Shown here: positions 11,486 to 23,710 of the stretch, one piece after another | How positions within the stretch are numbered: position 1 is the stretch's first letter | How the letters are laid out: each line of letters starts with the position of its first letter | DNA from: Elymus sibiricus | Taxonomy: Eukaryota > Streptophyta > Magnoliopsida > Poales > Poaceae | Direction: 5' to 3' | Assembly (NCBI GenBank): GCA_039707655.1 | Contig: CM077666.1 | Location: 393,719,886 to 393,783,885 of the forward strand | DNA: 64,000 nucleotides | Notes under the pieces: generated by a model | What the model was told of the DNA's origin: nothing | Database searches by the model: none | The model's input: only the letters and a program-made list of their open reading frames with translations | Program-made: the position numbers and the translations under genes

Positions 11486-13126
11486 TGATGTCTACTACAC
11501 AACTTAGTCTTGTAGACTCGTGTTGGGCCTCCAAGCGCAGAGTTTTGTAGGACAGTAGCAATTTTCCCTTAAGTGGATGACCTAAGGTTTATCAATCCGT
11601 GGGAGGCGTAGGTTGAAGATGGTATCTCTCAAACAACCCTGCAACCAAATACAAGAAATCTCTTGTGTCCCCAACACACCCAATACAATGGTAAATTGTA
11701 TAGGTGCACTAGTTCGGCGAAGAGATGGTGATAAAAGTGTAGTATGGATAGTAGATATAGGTTTTTGTAATCTGAAAATATAAAAACAGCAAGGTAGCAA
11801 GTAACAAAAGTGAGCACAAACGGTATTGCAATGCTTAAAAACAAGGCCTAGGGTTCATACTTTCGCTAGTGCAATCTCTCAACAATGCTAATATAATTGG
11901 ATCATATAACCATCCCTCAACGTGCAATAAAGAATCACTCCCAAGTTCCTATTAGCGAAGAACATAAGATAGAAATTGTTTGTAGGGTACGAAACCACCT
12001 CAGAGTTATCCTTTCCGATCGATCTATTGAGCTATTCCTATAAGTGTCACAAATAGCCCTAGAGTTCGTACTAAAATAACACCATATGATACACATCAAC
12101 CAACTCTAATGTCACCTAGATACTCCAATGTCACCACAAGTATCCGTGAGTTGATTATACGATATGCATCAAACAACTTCATAATCATAATATTCAATCC
12201 ACACAAAGAACTCCAAGGAGCACCCCAAAGTTTCTATCGGAGAAAAGATATTGAAAACGTGCATCAACCCATATGCATAGATTACCCCAATGTCACCGCG
12301 GGAATCCGCGAGTTGAGTGCCAAAGCATATATCAAGTGAATCAATATAATACCCCATTGTCACCATGGGTATTCATATGCAAGACATACATCAAGTGTTC
12401 TCCAATCTGAAATATTCAATCCGACAATAACGAAACCTCAAAGGGAAATATTCAATTCATCACAAGGAGGTAGAGAGGGAAGAAACACCATATGATCCAA
12501 CTATATTAACAAAGCTCGCGATACATCAAGATCGTGCCAAATCAAGAACACGAGAGAGAGAGATCAAACACATAGCTACTAGTACATACCCTCAGCCCCG
12601 AGGGTGAACTACTCCCACCTCCTCATGGAGGCCGCCGGGATGATGAAGATGGCCTCCGGTGATGATTTCCCCCTCCGGCAGGGTGTCGGAACGGGTCTCC
12701 AGATGGTATTTCGAAGGTACAGAAGCTTGTGGCGGCGTAGTCCAAAATCTAGGGTTATTTTTGGGGGTTTCTCTATTTATAGGATTTTTCAGCGTTGGAA
12801 TCACGTCAAGATGGGCTAAGATGGGCCCACGAGGCACATGGGCACGCCACCCCCCCTGGCGCGCCCCGGTGCCTCGTGGGCACCTCATGGCTCTTCTGGT
12901 CCTTCCACGAAGCTTCTAGTGTCTCTTTTGTTCCAAAAAAAATCGTCAAAAAGTTTCAGCTCATTTGGAGAACTTTTATTTCTGCACAAAAACAACACCA
13001 CTGAAGTTCTGCTGAAAACAATGTCAGTCCGGGTTAGTTCTAATCAAATCATACCAAAACCATATATAATTGTTATAAACATGGCATGAATACTTCATAA
13101 ATTATAGATACGTTGGAGACGTATCA
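11486..13126 (-). repeat. LTR, right copy (5' LTR in element orientation)
   Basis: 1641 bp, the same length as the left copy, with a conserved TATA box at 12774-12781 on the minus strand. Confidence 0.9.
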
Positions 13127-13814
13127 TCTGCCAGAGGGGGAATCGATCACGGAGGGCTTCTTCATCAACCTTGCTGCCCTTCCGATGATGTGTGAGTAGT
13201 TTACCACAGACCTACGGGTCCATAGCTAGTAGCTAGATGGCTTCTTCTCTCTCTTTGATCTATAGTACCATGTTCTCCTCGATGTTCTTGGAGTTTTATC
13301 CGATGTAATCTTCTTTTACGGTGTGTTTGTTGGGATCCGATGAATTGTGAGTTTATGATCAGATTATTCATGAGAAATATTTGAGTCTTCTCTGAACACT
13401 TTTATGCATGATTATTATAGATTTGTATTTCTCTCCGAGCTATCGATTTAGTTTGGCCTACTAGATTGATTTGTCTTGCAATGGGAGAGGTGCTTTGTGA
13501 TGGGTTCAATCTTGCGGTGCTCAATCCCAGTGATAGAAGGGGACATGACACATATTTGTATTGTTGCCATTAAGGATAAAAAGATGGGGTTTAATCATAA
13601 TGCTTGAGTTTACTTTGTCTACATCATGTCATCTTGCTTAAGGCGTTACTCTGTTTCATACTTAATACCCTAGATGCATGCTGGATAGCGGTCGATGGGT
13701 GAAGTAATAGTAGTAGATGCAGGTAGGAGTCGGTCTACTTGTCTCGGACATGATGCCTATATACATGATCATTGCCATGAATCCATCATAATTATTTGCT
13801 TTTCTATCAATTGC
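13127..13814 (+). mobile_element. Old gypsy-type LTR-element fragment, left half
   Basis: The text is typical of Triticeae gypsy LTRs, for example the stretch around TGTGAGTAGTTTACC and the GTTGGGATCCGATGAATTGTG segment near 13330. It has no coding capacity. It breaks off at TTGCCCAAC and resumes at 15411 after an inserted solo LTR. Confidence 0.65.
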
Positions 13815-13819
13815 CCAAC

Positions 13820-15410
13820 TGTGGGATCGAGGAGATAGGTCTAGAGGGGGGGGGTGAATAGACACTTAACTAACCAAAGGTGCAGTTTTTAGTTTCTCTT
13901 GGAACTTAGGCATATTTTGGCACAAGTTAAGATAACACCAAAACTTTCTACACATGTAAGTCTAGAGATTGAGCAGCGGAAATAGTAAAGCATGCAAGAT
14001 TACGGAAAGTAAAGGGGTAGAGTATGGAAGATCAAACGCAATGAAGACACGGTGGTTTTTGGCGTGGTTCCAATAGGTGGTGCTATCGTACGTCCACGTT
14101 GCTGGAGGCTTCAACCCACGGAGGGTAACGGTTGCGCGAGTCCACGGAGGGCTCCACCCACAAAGGGTCCACGAAGAAGCAACCTTGCCTATTCCACCTT
14201 GGCTTACGTCCATGAAGGACTAGCCTCACTCGGGGTAGATCTTCATGAAGTAGGCGATCTCCTTGCCCTTACAATCTCCTTGGTTCAACTCCACATGATC
14301 TTGGAGGCTCCCAAGTGACACCTAACCAATCTAGGAGACACCACTCTCCAAAAGGTAATAGATGGTGTGTTGATGATGAACTCCTTGCTCTTGTGCTTCA
14401 AATGATAGTCTCCCCAACACTCAAGAACTTCCTCACAGATTTGGCTATGGTGGAAGAAAGATTTGAGTGGAAAGCAACTTGGGAAAGGCTAGAAATCAAG
14501 GTTCAAATAGTTGGATTGGAATGTCTTGATCTCAACACATGAGTAGGTAGTTCTCTCTCAAAAAATGTATGGTGGAAGTGTAGGCACGTTCTGATGGCTC
14601 TCTTACTAGGTAAGAGGGTGGTGGAGGGGTATAAATAGCCTTCACACGAAATCCAACCGTTACACATATTTGACCAAAATCGGTGGCACCGAAACCAGAA
14701 TCTCGGTGAGACCGACCTGTGCAAAGATATGAACGTTTGAAGTTTCGGTGGGAACGGATGGAACATCTCTGAGCAACCGAAGTGCAATGGTAAGGGCTAG
14801 ACCCAGTCTCGGTGGCACCGATTGCATAATCTCGGTGAGACCGAAATGATGCAACTTGGCAACAGAAACTTGGTCACTCCATCTCGGTGTTTACCGAGTG
14901 CAATTTCGGTGGGACCGAAAGAATTGAAACCAGGCAACAGAAAGATGGTCACCCATCTCGGTGAGACCGAGATCCATATCGGTGGATCCGATTTGTTAGG
15001 GTTTGGCTGTGGCACTGTCTTGATGAACTCGGTGGATCCGGATGAATGAGATTTGGTGGAACCGAATTGGCTTTTAGGGTTTTAGACAGATTTGAATGAA
15101 GGAAGTGGCTGAGGGTTTTGGAGCAATATCATTGAGCACTTGAGCAAATAGATCATTATCAAAACCTCATCCCCTTTTAATAGTATTGGCTTTCCTATGG
15201 ACTCAATGTGATCTTGGATCACTAAACCAAAAATGAAGAGTCTTGAGCTTTTGCCAATGTATGTCCTTAGCATTTTGAAGGGTCCACATTCCTAGTCCTT
15301 GCCACGCCAATGCTGAACTTATCTGAAATTTACTAGATAGAAACATTAGTCCAACAACATGTATGTTGGCATAAATTACCAAAACCACCAAGGGAGCAAA
15401 TGTGCTTTCA
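13820..15410. mobile_element. Solo LTR (1591 bp) with 5-bp TSD CCAAC
   Basis: Begins TGTGGGATCGAGG, ends GTGCTTTCA and is flanked by CCAAC on both sides (13815-13819 and 15411-15415). The flanking gypsy text reads through when the insert is ignored. TG...CA ends plus a 5-bp duplication fit an LTR left alone after recombination removed the internal region. It has no ORF of interest; its right half carries the palindrome array listed next. Orientation cannot be decided from the ends. Confidence 0.82.
14680..15065. repeat. Array of about 11 TCGGTG-x-CACCGA type palindromes
   Basis: Near-palindromic 13-base units occur at 14680, 14703, 14745, 14809, 14832, 14884, 14906, 14958, 14979, 15029 and 15053. 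Variants are TCGGTGGCACCGA, TCGGTGAGACCGA, TCGGTGGGACCGA and TCGGTGGATCCGA. The sequence between units is mostly unrelated, so this is not a simple tandem repeat. Confidence 0.85.
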
Positions 15411-15828
15411 CCAACAGTAATTTGTTTACCCACCGTATGCTATGTGTTCGAGAGAGAAGCCTCTAGTGAAAACTATGGCCCCCGGCTCTACTTTATCATA
15501 TATAAAAAACCTAAAAATACCTTACTGCAATTTATTTACTTTTATTTTAATTAGTATTTTAGTATATCTATTTACCTTTATAAGATTTAATCCTTGCAAA
15601 TAACCGCTAAGAGGATTGACAATGCTCTTATTTGCGTTGGGGGCAAGTGTTTGCTCTTGTGTGTGCAGGTGCGCTTAACAGAATTTTGCTTGGTTCTCCT
15701 ACTGGATTGATAACCTTGGTTCTTAACTGAGGGAAATACTTATGTCTACTGTACTGCACCATCCTCTCCTCTTCGGGGAAATACCAACGCAGACTACAAG
15801 TAGCAAGCCGGTATTCTCAAATCTTTCT
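15411..15828 (+). mobile_element. Old gypsy-type LTR-element fragment, right half
   Basis: Continues the fragment interrupted at 13815. It holds the AGTAATTTGTTTACCCACCG segment, a CTACTGGATTGATAACC segment near 15699 and a GACTACAAGTAGCAAG tail near 15792. It is non-coding and fades into TIR-element sequence at about 15829. Confidence 0.6.
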
Positions 15829-16143
15829 CAAACGTCCGCGGACTCACCTTGTCAATGACTGGACAGGAGAGAAGGAAAAAAAATAACCCAATCGGACCCC
15901 TCATATCATCTCTATACGTCTGGGATGTCCGCGAACCCTCATATTGAGGACAAATGTAGGGAGGATATCAGGGCTCGCGGACGCGTCCGGTCAGTCCGCC
16001 ACGTAGGACACGGCCCACCCTGGACCACCTTTTCTCTTTTTTATTTATTCTTTTCTTTTACTCTCTTCGTCTCTACCAATCACGTGCAAGTGACTGGACA
16101 TATGAGGGAGAAAATGAGGAGTGTGGATGCATGGACGGACAAA
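15829..16143. mobile_element. Fragment of a GAGCATCTAC-type TIR element arm
   Basis: CCTCATATTGAGGACAAATG and the following CGCGGACGCGTCCG...GGCCCACCCTG text is clearly related to 25852-25945, the left arm of the inner element described below. It has no ends and no gene. Confidence 0.5.
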
Positions 16144-16238
16144 TAAGAGCATCTACAACCGGACCTCTCAAACCCGTCTCAAATGCTCGGGCAGGCCGTA
16201 TGGTCACTGACCGGTCGCAAAAAAGCGACCCAACCGGA

Positions 16239-18335
16239 TGTAGGGGAACGCGACAGAAAACAAAAAAATTCGGTACAACGAGCACGCCCAGGATCACTAT
16301 GGAGACTGCATACAAGGTTTGATCTGATCCGTACCGACTCGAAGCACAGCGGAAGAAGAGTCGGTGTAGATCGTCGGTGCAGATCCCTGCAGCTAGGATT
16401 TACAACCTCCCAACCTCAAGGATGTACTCCCTCGCCGGACAGCCCTTCGGGAGGCGGTCGGACAGTCCCTCGGATGATGTCGCGGACAGCCCTTCGAGAG
16501 GACACTCGAAACTCGAACCGAAACTCGGACAGCCCTTCGGGAGGACACTCGAACAGCCCCTCGGGCAAAAGATCGAAACTACAATCTCTCTACGGGGTTG
16601 CACACATACGGTGTCAGCTATCCGGCAGGGCTTCGCCATCCAGAACTAGTTCCTGCCGGAACCCAGACAGCCTTTCGGCTCTACGAAACTATTTCGCTGG
16701 GAGGGAGAGAGAAGCCGGACAAGTCAAATGGCATGTGTATGAGAGCAAGGATGAGTTTTGGGGCAGCCCACTCACCTCTATTTATAGGATAGCCAAGGGG
16801 TACAATTGTCATACAAAAAATACCAAAGTACCCCCACTTTATGCCTTTTCATAAAAGAATAAAGATAAAAGGGGTGCCATGTGGAGCTCCAAGGAGATCC
16901 ACCTCCCTTGGACGGCCACACTTGGGGGGCCCCCATGAGGGGGCTTCCTTGGCTCCCAAGTCCTTCTAGAAGGCTTTTGGAAAATATCCCAAAAGGTGTT
17001 TTCCAAAAAATATCCATAAAGCACTTTCACTATTCACGAAGACATTTTTCTGCGTCCGTTAAATCCCAAATTATTTCTGTGTGCCTAGAATAATTCCAGT
17101 ACCCACCAAAACAATTTTGAACGCATTCTGAAACAATTTCGGAACAATGTTTCTTCAGCGAAAAGCAACCAAAGCGGTTCCGGCTGCTCCGGAACATTTC
17201 CGGTTTTTATCCCGGAAAATTCCCAGAAGTTCCATAACACTTCTGGCATCCTCCAAGAATTTCCAGGCGTGTGCCGGAACCAATTTGACTTAATGGAATA
17301 CCCTGAAACAACTTTTCAGTTTCACCGGAACTATTCCGGTGTTCTCTCCGGAACGTTTCCATTTCGTCCGAAACTTTTTCGGTGATTTTCTCTCAGACTC
17401 CTTGTCTAGTATTCAACAGATAGATGACCCTTAAGCGTGTGACCCTATAGGTTCGATGAAGTATAGACATGACCCGGAACACTTTCCGATCAATGATCAA
17501 CATCGGAGCCGTGGACACCCATATTGACCCCTATACCCACACGAATGAATATTCGAGTGAACCTCCAGTTGCCGTGTGCTATTCCTGTTGCTTCACGATA
17601 TATTACAAATACCCGAGGTGAGATTTATTGCATCCCCATGGATCAACAACTTGTCCACTATGCAAGTTACCTCGTTACCGGTTTTGTTCTCTTTACTCGT
17701 TTTCGTGTTCCGGCATCCCAGTGATCAAATCACAATGTGTCTGGCCAGACGATGATGGATACCGTAACATCGAGAGGGCCCGAGAATATCTCTCCATCGT
17801 CGGAGGAGCAAATCCCAATCTTGAGCTATCTCGTTTCTTGTCATACTTTTCCGTGAACCCATAAGCCACCGTAATAGCCACCCATTTACGGATGACGTTT
17901 AACAAACACCAAAGTTCACGAAGCAAGTACGAAGGAACTCGATACTCTCATGGTCTAAGGAATTATGCAAACATTAACTATCTCTGTGTTATTAACCATT
18001 AACTTGTGACGAATGAATCTCATAGCATAACATCAATTCGGGTCGATTCAACACAAGTGTTCTACTAACATTGTGCCCTCAAAATTGCCGGCATAGACAT
18101 GCCCATGATCAGGAAAACAGGATCATCATGCAATACTTGAGCCAGTCTTAGAGGCAAGACTAGGAATACATTTTACCGTTTATTATACCACACGTGCACA
18201 TGAGTTTCCCTCCGAGCCTCGTGGTTATTGTAGACTCGAGAATCATTGCAGTTATAGCATGGAACATAAACATTCATTACAAACTCGGAGATACAAAATA
18301 ACTGTTATTACTGCCTCTAGGGCATATCTCCTATA
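16239..18335 (-). repeat. Copia LTR, left copy (3' LTR)
   Basis: TATA box TATAAATA on the minus strand at 16779-16786. Contains several GGACAGCCCTTCGGGAGG units (16438-16560) and many TTCCGG/CCGGAA palindromes (17160-17390), all shared with the right copy. Confidence 0.9.
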
Positions 18336-18358
18336 GACTCCCACTTGCACTAGAGTCA
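18336..18358 (-). other. Copia polypurine tract region
   Basis: Read on the minus strand, GTGCAAGTGGGAGTC directly precedes the 3' LTR. Confidence 0.7.
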
Positions 18359-18366
18359 TAATCCAG

Positions 18367-21300
18367 TTACATGGCTTCCCTAACACCAATGGCAATCCGG
18401 TGCTGCTCATGCTTTGCTCGTGGTAGAGGCTTTGTCATCGGGTCTGACACGTTCAGATCCGTGTGAACTTTGCGTACTTTCACTAAACCCGCTTCGACAT
18501 GATGTCGAATGAGTTTATATTTGCGTTCAATATGTCTTGTCGTATGGTAGGAAGATGGCTCCCTAGCCTGAGCCACGGCGCCACTATTATCACAATAGAT
18601 CTACTCCGGGTCCAGAGCACTTGGAACCACACCAAGGTCTTCAAGAAATTGCTTGATCCATACCGCCTCCTTGGAGGCTTCTGAAGCAGTAACATATTCC
18701 GCCTCCGTCGTAGAATCCGCTATAGTCTTTTGTTTGGAACTTTTCCAATCAACTGCGCCGCCGTTCAATATGAAAACATAGCCTGATTGAGATTTGAAGT
18801 CATCTGGGTCAGTCATGAAGCCTGCATCAGTGTAACCATTTACAATGAGCTCTTCATCACCTCCGTACACAAGGAGTAAATCCTTGGTCCTTCTGAGGTA
18901 CTTAAGAATACCCTTGACTGCGGCCCAGTGTTCCAATCCTGGATCACTTTGGTACCGGCTGCTAACACTTAGCGCATAGGAAACGTCCGGTCTTGTACAT
19001 AGCATGGCATACATAATAGAACCAACTGCCGAGGCATATGGAACATCATTCATTTGTACTCGCTCATTGAGAGTCCGAGGACACTGATTCTTGCAAAGCA
19101 CTGTGCCAGGTGACATGGGGAGTAGTCCTTTCCTGGAGTTCTCCATGTTGAACCTTTTCAACACCTTGTCAATGTACGTGCTTTGGCTAAGCGCTATTAG
19201 GCGTCTTGATCTATCTCTATAGATTCTGATGCCCAATACATATGCCGCTTCGCCGAAGTCTTTCATTGAAAAACTCTTCTTTAATGAGTCTTTTATTTCG
19301 TTAAGAAAATTCACGTCATTTCCAATCAACAATATGTCATCCACATACAAGATTAGAAATGCTTTTGCGCTCCCACTAAACTTCTTGTAAACACAAGATT
19401 CTTCGTCATTCCTGATGAAGCCAAACTGTTTGACTACTTCATCAAAACGAATGTTCCAGCTCCTTGACGCTTGCTTCAGACCATAAATGGCTTTCTGAAG
19501 TTTGCATACCTTTCCAGCATCCTTATGAACGACAAAACCTTCTGGCTGTATCATGTATACATCCTCTTTGAGGTTTCCATTTAGGAAAGCCGTTTTGACG
19601 TCCATCTGCCATATTTCATAATCAAAATAAGCAGCAATTGCTAGTAATATCCGAACAGACCTAAGCATAGCTACGGGCGAGAAAGTCTCGTCGTAGTCCA
19701 CTCCTGGAACTTGCGTGAACCCTTTCGCGACAAGTCTAGCTTTGTGGATGGTAATGTTACCATCCGCATCCGTTTTTCTTTTGAAAATCCATTTACAACC
19801 AATGGGCTTTACGCCTTCAGGAAGTTCTTCCAAGTTCCAAACTTGGTTTTCATACATGGATTCCATTTCGGATTTCATGGCCTTGTGCCATTCCTTTGAG
19901 CTGGGCCCCGCCATCGCTTCCTTGTAGTGCGCAGGTTCATCGTATTCAAGAATGAATATTTCGTTATGAAACCACTCAGGGGGCTGGATGGCCCTACCTG
20001 ATCTGCGCGGTTCAGTTACAACATTGTCTGAAGTTTCCGCATCACATGCGACAACTTCCGGCTCGGTCGTAGGGATAATTAGCGGAATTTCTTCCGGTTC
20101 CTTAGCCATATCAACGGTTGCCGAAGATTCACTAATCTCATTAAGTTGTACTGTCCTCCCACTTAATTATTTAGCGAGAAACTCTTTCTCGAGAAAGTGT
20201 CCAACTCTTGCGACAAACACTTTGCCTTCGGACTGTTGGTAGAAGTAATACCCAATGGTGTTATTGGGATAACCTACAAAGTAACATTTGTCTGATCTGT
20301 GATCGAGTTTGCTTGGTTGTAAATATTTTACATAAGCTTCACAACCCCAAACTTTGAGATGCGACACATTGGGCTTCTTTCCATATCAAATTCAAATGGC
20401 GTCGTCTCAACTGACTTAGACGGTGCTTTGTTTAATGTATAAGCGGCAGTGAGTAGTGCGTGACCCCAAAAATATATCGGTAGATCTGTAAGAGACATCA
20501 TCGACCTTACCATGTCCAACAGGGTTCGGTTACGTCGTTCCGACACTCCATTTCGCTGTGGAGTTCCGGGAGGCGTAAGCTGTGAAACGATTCCACAGTC
20601 ACTCAGATGTTGGCCAAACTCATGACTAAGGTATTCGCCTCCGCGATCAGACTGCAAAAACTTAATCCTTTTGTTACGATGATTTTCTACCTCATTCTAA
20701 AATTCTTTGAACTTTTCAAAGGTTTCCGACTTGTGCTTCATCTAGTAGATATATCCATACCTACTTAAATCATCAGTAAAAGTCACGAAGTAAAAATACC
20801 CACCCCGTGCGGCTGTGTTCATCGGTCCACATACATCACTATGTATTATTTCCAATAATTCACCCGCCCGTTCAGGATGACCCATGAACGGCGTCTTGGT
20901 CATTTTTCCTATCAGACAAGCTTCACATGTGTCAAATGATTCAAAATCAAAGGACGGTAAAACTCCATCTTTATGGAGTCTTTGCATGCGTTTCTTTCCG
21001 ATGTGGCCAAGGCGACAGTGCCACAAGTAAGTGGTGGTGGTATCAGCCTTCTTAAGGCGTTTAGCATTCACGTTAAAGACATCATTTCCACATTCAAGAT
21101 TTAGTATGAAACGGCCCCCAACAATGGGTGCAAATCCATAAAACATATCCTTACAATAAACTGAACAACCATTGTTCTCAGACTTGTACGAATACCCATC
21201 ATGTACTAAACATGATCCGGAGATAATGTTTCTACACAACAGTGGAACAAAATAACAGTTATTTAGTTCTAAGATAAATCCCGAAGGGAGACGTAGAGGC

Positions 21301-22358
21301 ATAATGCCGACGGCTTGAGCGGCGATTCCAGTGCCGTTCCCGACGCGCATCACGACTTCATTCTTTGCTAGCTTGCGCACCTTCTGAAGTCCCTGTATCG
21401 AGTTGCAAATGTGAGCAACCGATCCGGTATCAAATACCCAAGACTTAGAATTTTCGCTAGCAAGCAAAACGTCAATGACATTAACTTGTATAACAATTAT
21501 ACCTTTTCCGGTTTTCCCGGATTTCTTATCTTCCAGATACTTCTTGCAGTTTGTCTTCCAGTGTCCTGTGCCCTTGCAGTAGAAGCACTCAGTTTCATTC
21601 TTGGCTCCGCCCTTAGAGTTGCTTTGGGAGCCGGTCTTACCGGCGCCCTTGCCCTTCTTTGGCTTGCCTTTCTTTTTGAAACTGGCGGTTTTATTCACAA
21701 GCAACACTTGCTTGTGATTTTTCCGCAGTCCTCCTTCCATAGTTTTCAGCATGGTGAGCACCTCTTCCGGTGTCTTCTCCATCCCACTCATGTTGTAATT
21801 CATGATAAAACCGTCGTAAGATGGGGGGAGTGACGAAAGCAGCATGTCCATCATATGGTCAGGTGGAAGTGGAAACTCCAGGGTTTTAAGCCTTTCAGCA
21901 TAGCCAATCATTTTGACTACGTGTTTGCCAACTGAACTACCCTCAGTCATCTTGCATTCCATCAAGGCCTTCATGACATCAAATCGTTCAGACCTTCCGG
22001 TTTCCTTGTACAGGGCATCCAAATCCCGGATCATATCACGGGGTTTATGGAATTCAAAATGTTTTTGAAGCCCTGCACTCATGCAAACTAGCATGAGGCA
22101 CTGCACTAAGTTGTGATCATCATCCTTAGTGGCCCAGACATTTTGTTCATCTTCCATGGCAGTAGCCGCCGGTTTAGTTGGAAGAGCATTTTCAAGCACA
22201 TACATTTTCTTAGCGCTCCTGAGGACAATCCTCAGGTTACGGACCCAGTCCGCATAGTTGTTTCCAGTCGCAGCTAACTTCTCTTTCTCTAACATCGGGC
22301 CTAAGTTGAACGCGGTGTTGCGAGCCATTTGATCTATAACAGAAAACACAAGTTTCAC
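18367..22358 (-). pseudogene. Copia gag-pol polyprotein, broken by four stops and one frameshift
   Basis: Read on the minus strand. Gag comes first (the likely real start is the ATG at 22326-22328, giving MARNTAFNL...) with a CCHC zinc knuckle CFYCKGTGHWKTNC (21548-21590). Then come the protease DTGS (near 21425), the integrase zinc domain (HCRLGH... CEAC), the integrase core (HSDVCGP; DRGGEY), the reverse transcriptase with YVDDILL (19327-19347) and RNase H (TEAEYVTASEA, then YCDN). This is the usual copia order: integrase before reverse transcriptase. Stops lie at 20742-20744, 20697-20699, 20167-20169 and 18601-18603, and the frame shifts between about 20330 and 20380 inside the integrase. 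The first part, gag through early integrase, is one open 538-codon frame. Confidence 0.92.
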
Positions 22359-22359
22359 T

Positions 22360-23692
22360 TAGACTTTGTTAATAATGATTTTGGCACTAGTGAATAAACA
22401 GTTTTATTCTAAAGTGCGCTCCCACTCAAATCAATATCTCTCAAAATTGATTATGAGTGATTCAAGATCCATATTTCCATTCAGCACCACGGTTCGAGAT
22501 GAACACAAACAGCGTGAACTTCAATTGGTAGGCAAATTTGCCGATCACATCTCTATGTGATTCTTGTTCATCTTTCGATGCGTGTGTTCCGGGCTCAGGA
22601 CTGTCCTGCCTGAACGTCAAGACAACCAAGTGATCTTGCTGCGAGGTCTCAACTCACCCGCCTCACACTTTTCTAATCGTTCACACCCATGGAGATCATG
22701 TGATGCCCCGAAGAGATAGGTGCCGTGACGGTGCTATACTTGGGAGAACACTAACTACTTGATATTTTTAGTGAGAGATCACCCTAATAAAAAGCGACTA
22801 CCGCGCAATCAAAAGGGTGCATCATAAGGGATAAACATCTCAGGCAATTCATAATAGCATGATATGGTATAGCCCCTTCTGACGGAGAAGTCTTTAATTT
22901 CTTCGTCTTCGGCATTTGCGTCGGTGTTCACCTTCGCGAAGATTGCCACCACCTTGTTGATGCACCAGATAATATTGCTATCTCTATAGCTAATAAAATA
23001 AGTGCATTACTTAAGGTTGACACGCAGGTCATTAAAGTGACAATCATATGGCTCCAGCTATCATGCCGAATCATGAGACGCAGGTCATGTTAATGAATTT
23101 ACATCATATAGTCATCTCATACATAATCAAATTAATATGAGCACTGTTATACCACATCACATGCACATCCTGCAAAACCAAGTTAGACGCCTCTAATCGG
23201 TTTATGCAAAAATTTATTTTACGTGGCTTCTAAGGTTTTGACTTAAACCACAGCTACCAACGTTTTATCATCAAGTATGATTATTCGAGTCGCTAGATTA
23301 ACATCTCGGGGTGTATGAAACACGAGATAATTAAATCTCGAGCCCCATACTAAACTTCGTCATACGCATGACCCCTGTGCAGATCATATCTGCATTGCCC
23401 TTTCATCTGCGAATTTCATCTTTCTTTTGACTATGGCTGAACCCAAAGAACTGAAGCACTTCGTTGATCAATCAGGATCACGGATTGCCAGAACTTTGTG
23501 AAATTCCACCATACTGTCTCGAGATCAAAAATACGCAAATTCTAGGGAAGCAACAAGAACATCGGGTAACAGAGTTCTTCTGTCACCCGCATAAATAATT
23601 TTCAGCAATAGATCTCATCTACTCCAAAATTATATTATGCAATACCCATACATCTCCATGTATTCTAGATCGAAACCTGCATCTACGCATAG
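22360..23692 (-). other. Copia untranslated leader between 5' LTR and gag
   Basis: About 1.3 kb between the primer-binding site and the gag start, without coding capacity. Long leaders are normal in this kind of element and would hold packaging signals; I see no specific motif. Confidence 0.6.
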
Positions 23693-23710
23693 CACGGCTC
23701 ATGATGCCAC
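23693..23710 (-). other. Copia primer-binding site, degenerate
   Basis: On the minus strand GTGGCATCATGAGCC follows the LTR end and resembles the TGGTATCAGAGCC site complementary to initiator tRNA-Met, with changes. Confidence 0.65.

Larger units (their letters stand above)
5871..13126 (-). mobile_element. Non-autonomous LTR retrotransposon (no gag-pol), minus strand
   Basis: Two direct LTRs, each 1641 bp (5871-7511 and 11486-13126), start TGATACGTCTCC on the minus strand and end ACATCA. They enclose a 3974-bp internal region with a TGGCGCC primer-binding site beside the right LTR and a polypurine tract beside the left LTR. No reverse transcriptase, integrase or protease is present, so it must borrow enzymes. 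By eye the LTRs differ at roughly 2 percent of positions, suggesting a fairly recent origin. The right flank begins TCTGC; no matching 5-bp duplication exists on the left, because the left side is another internal fragment. Confidence 0.88.
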
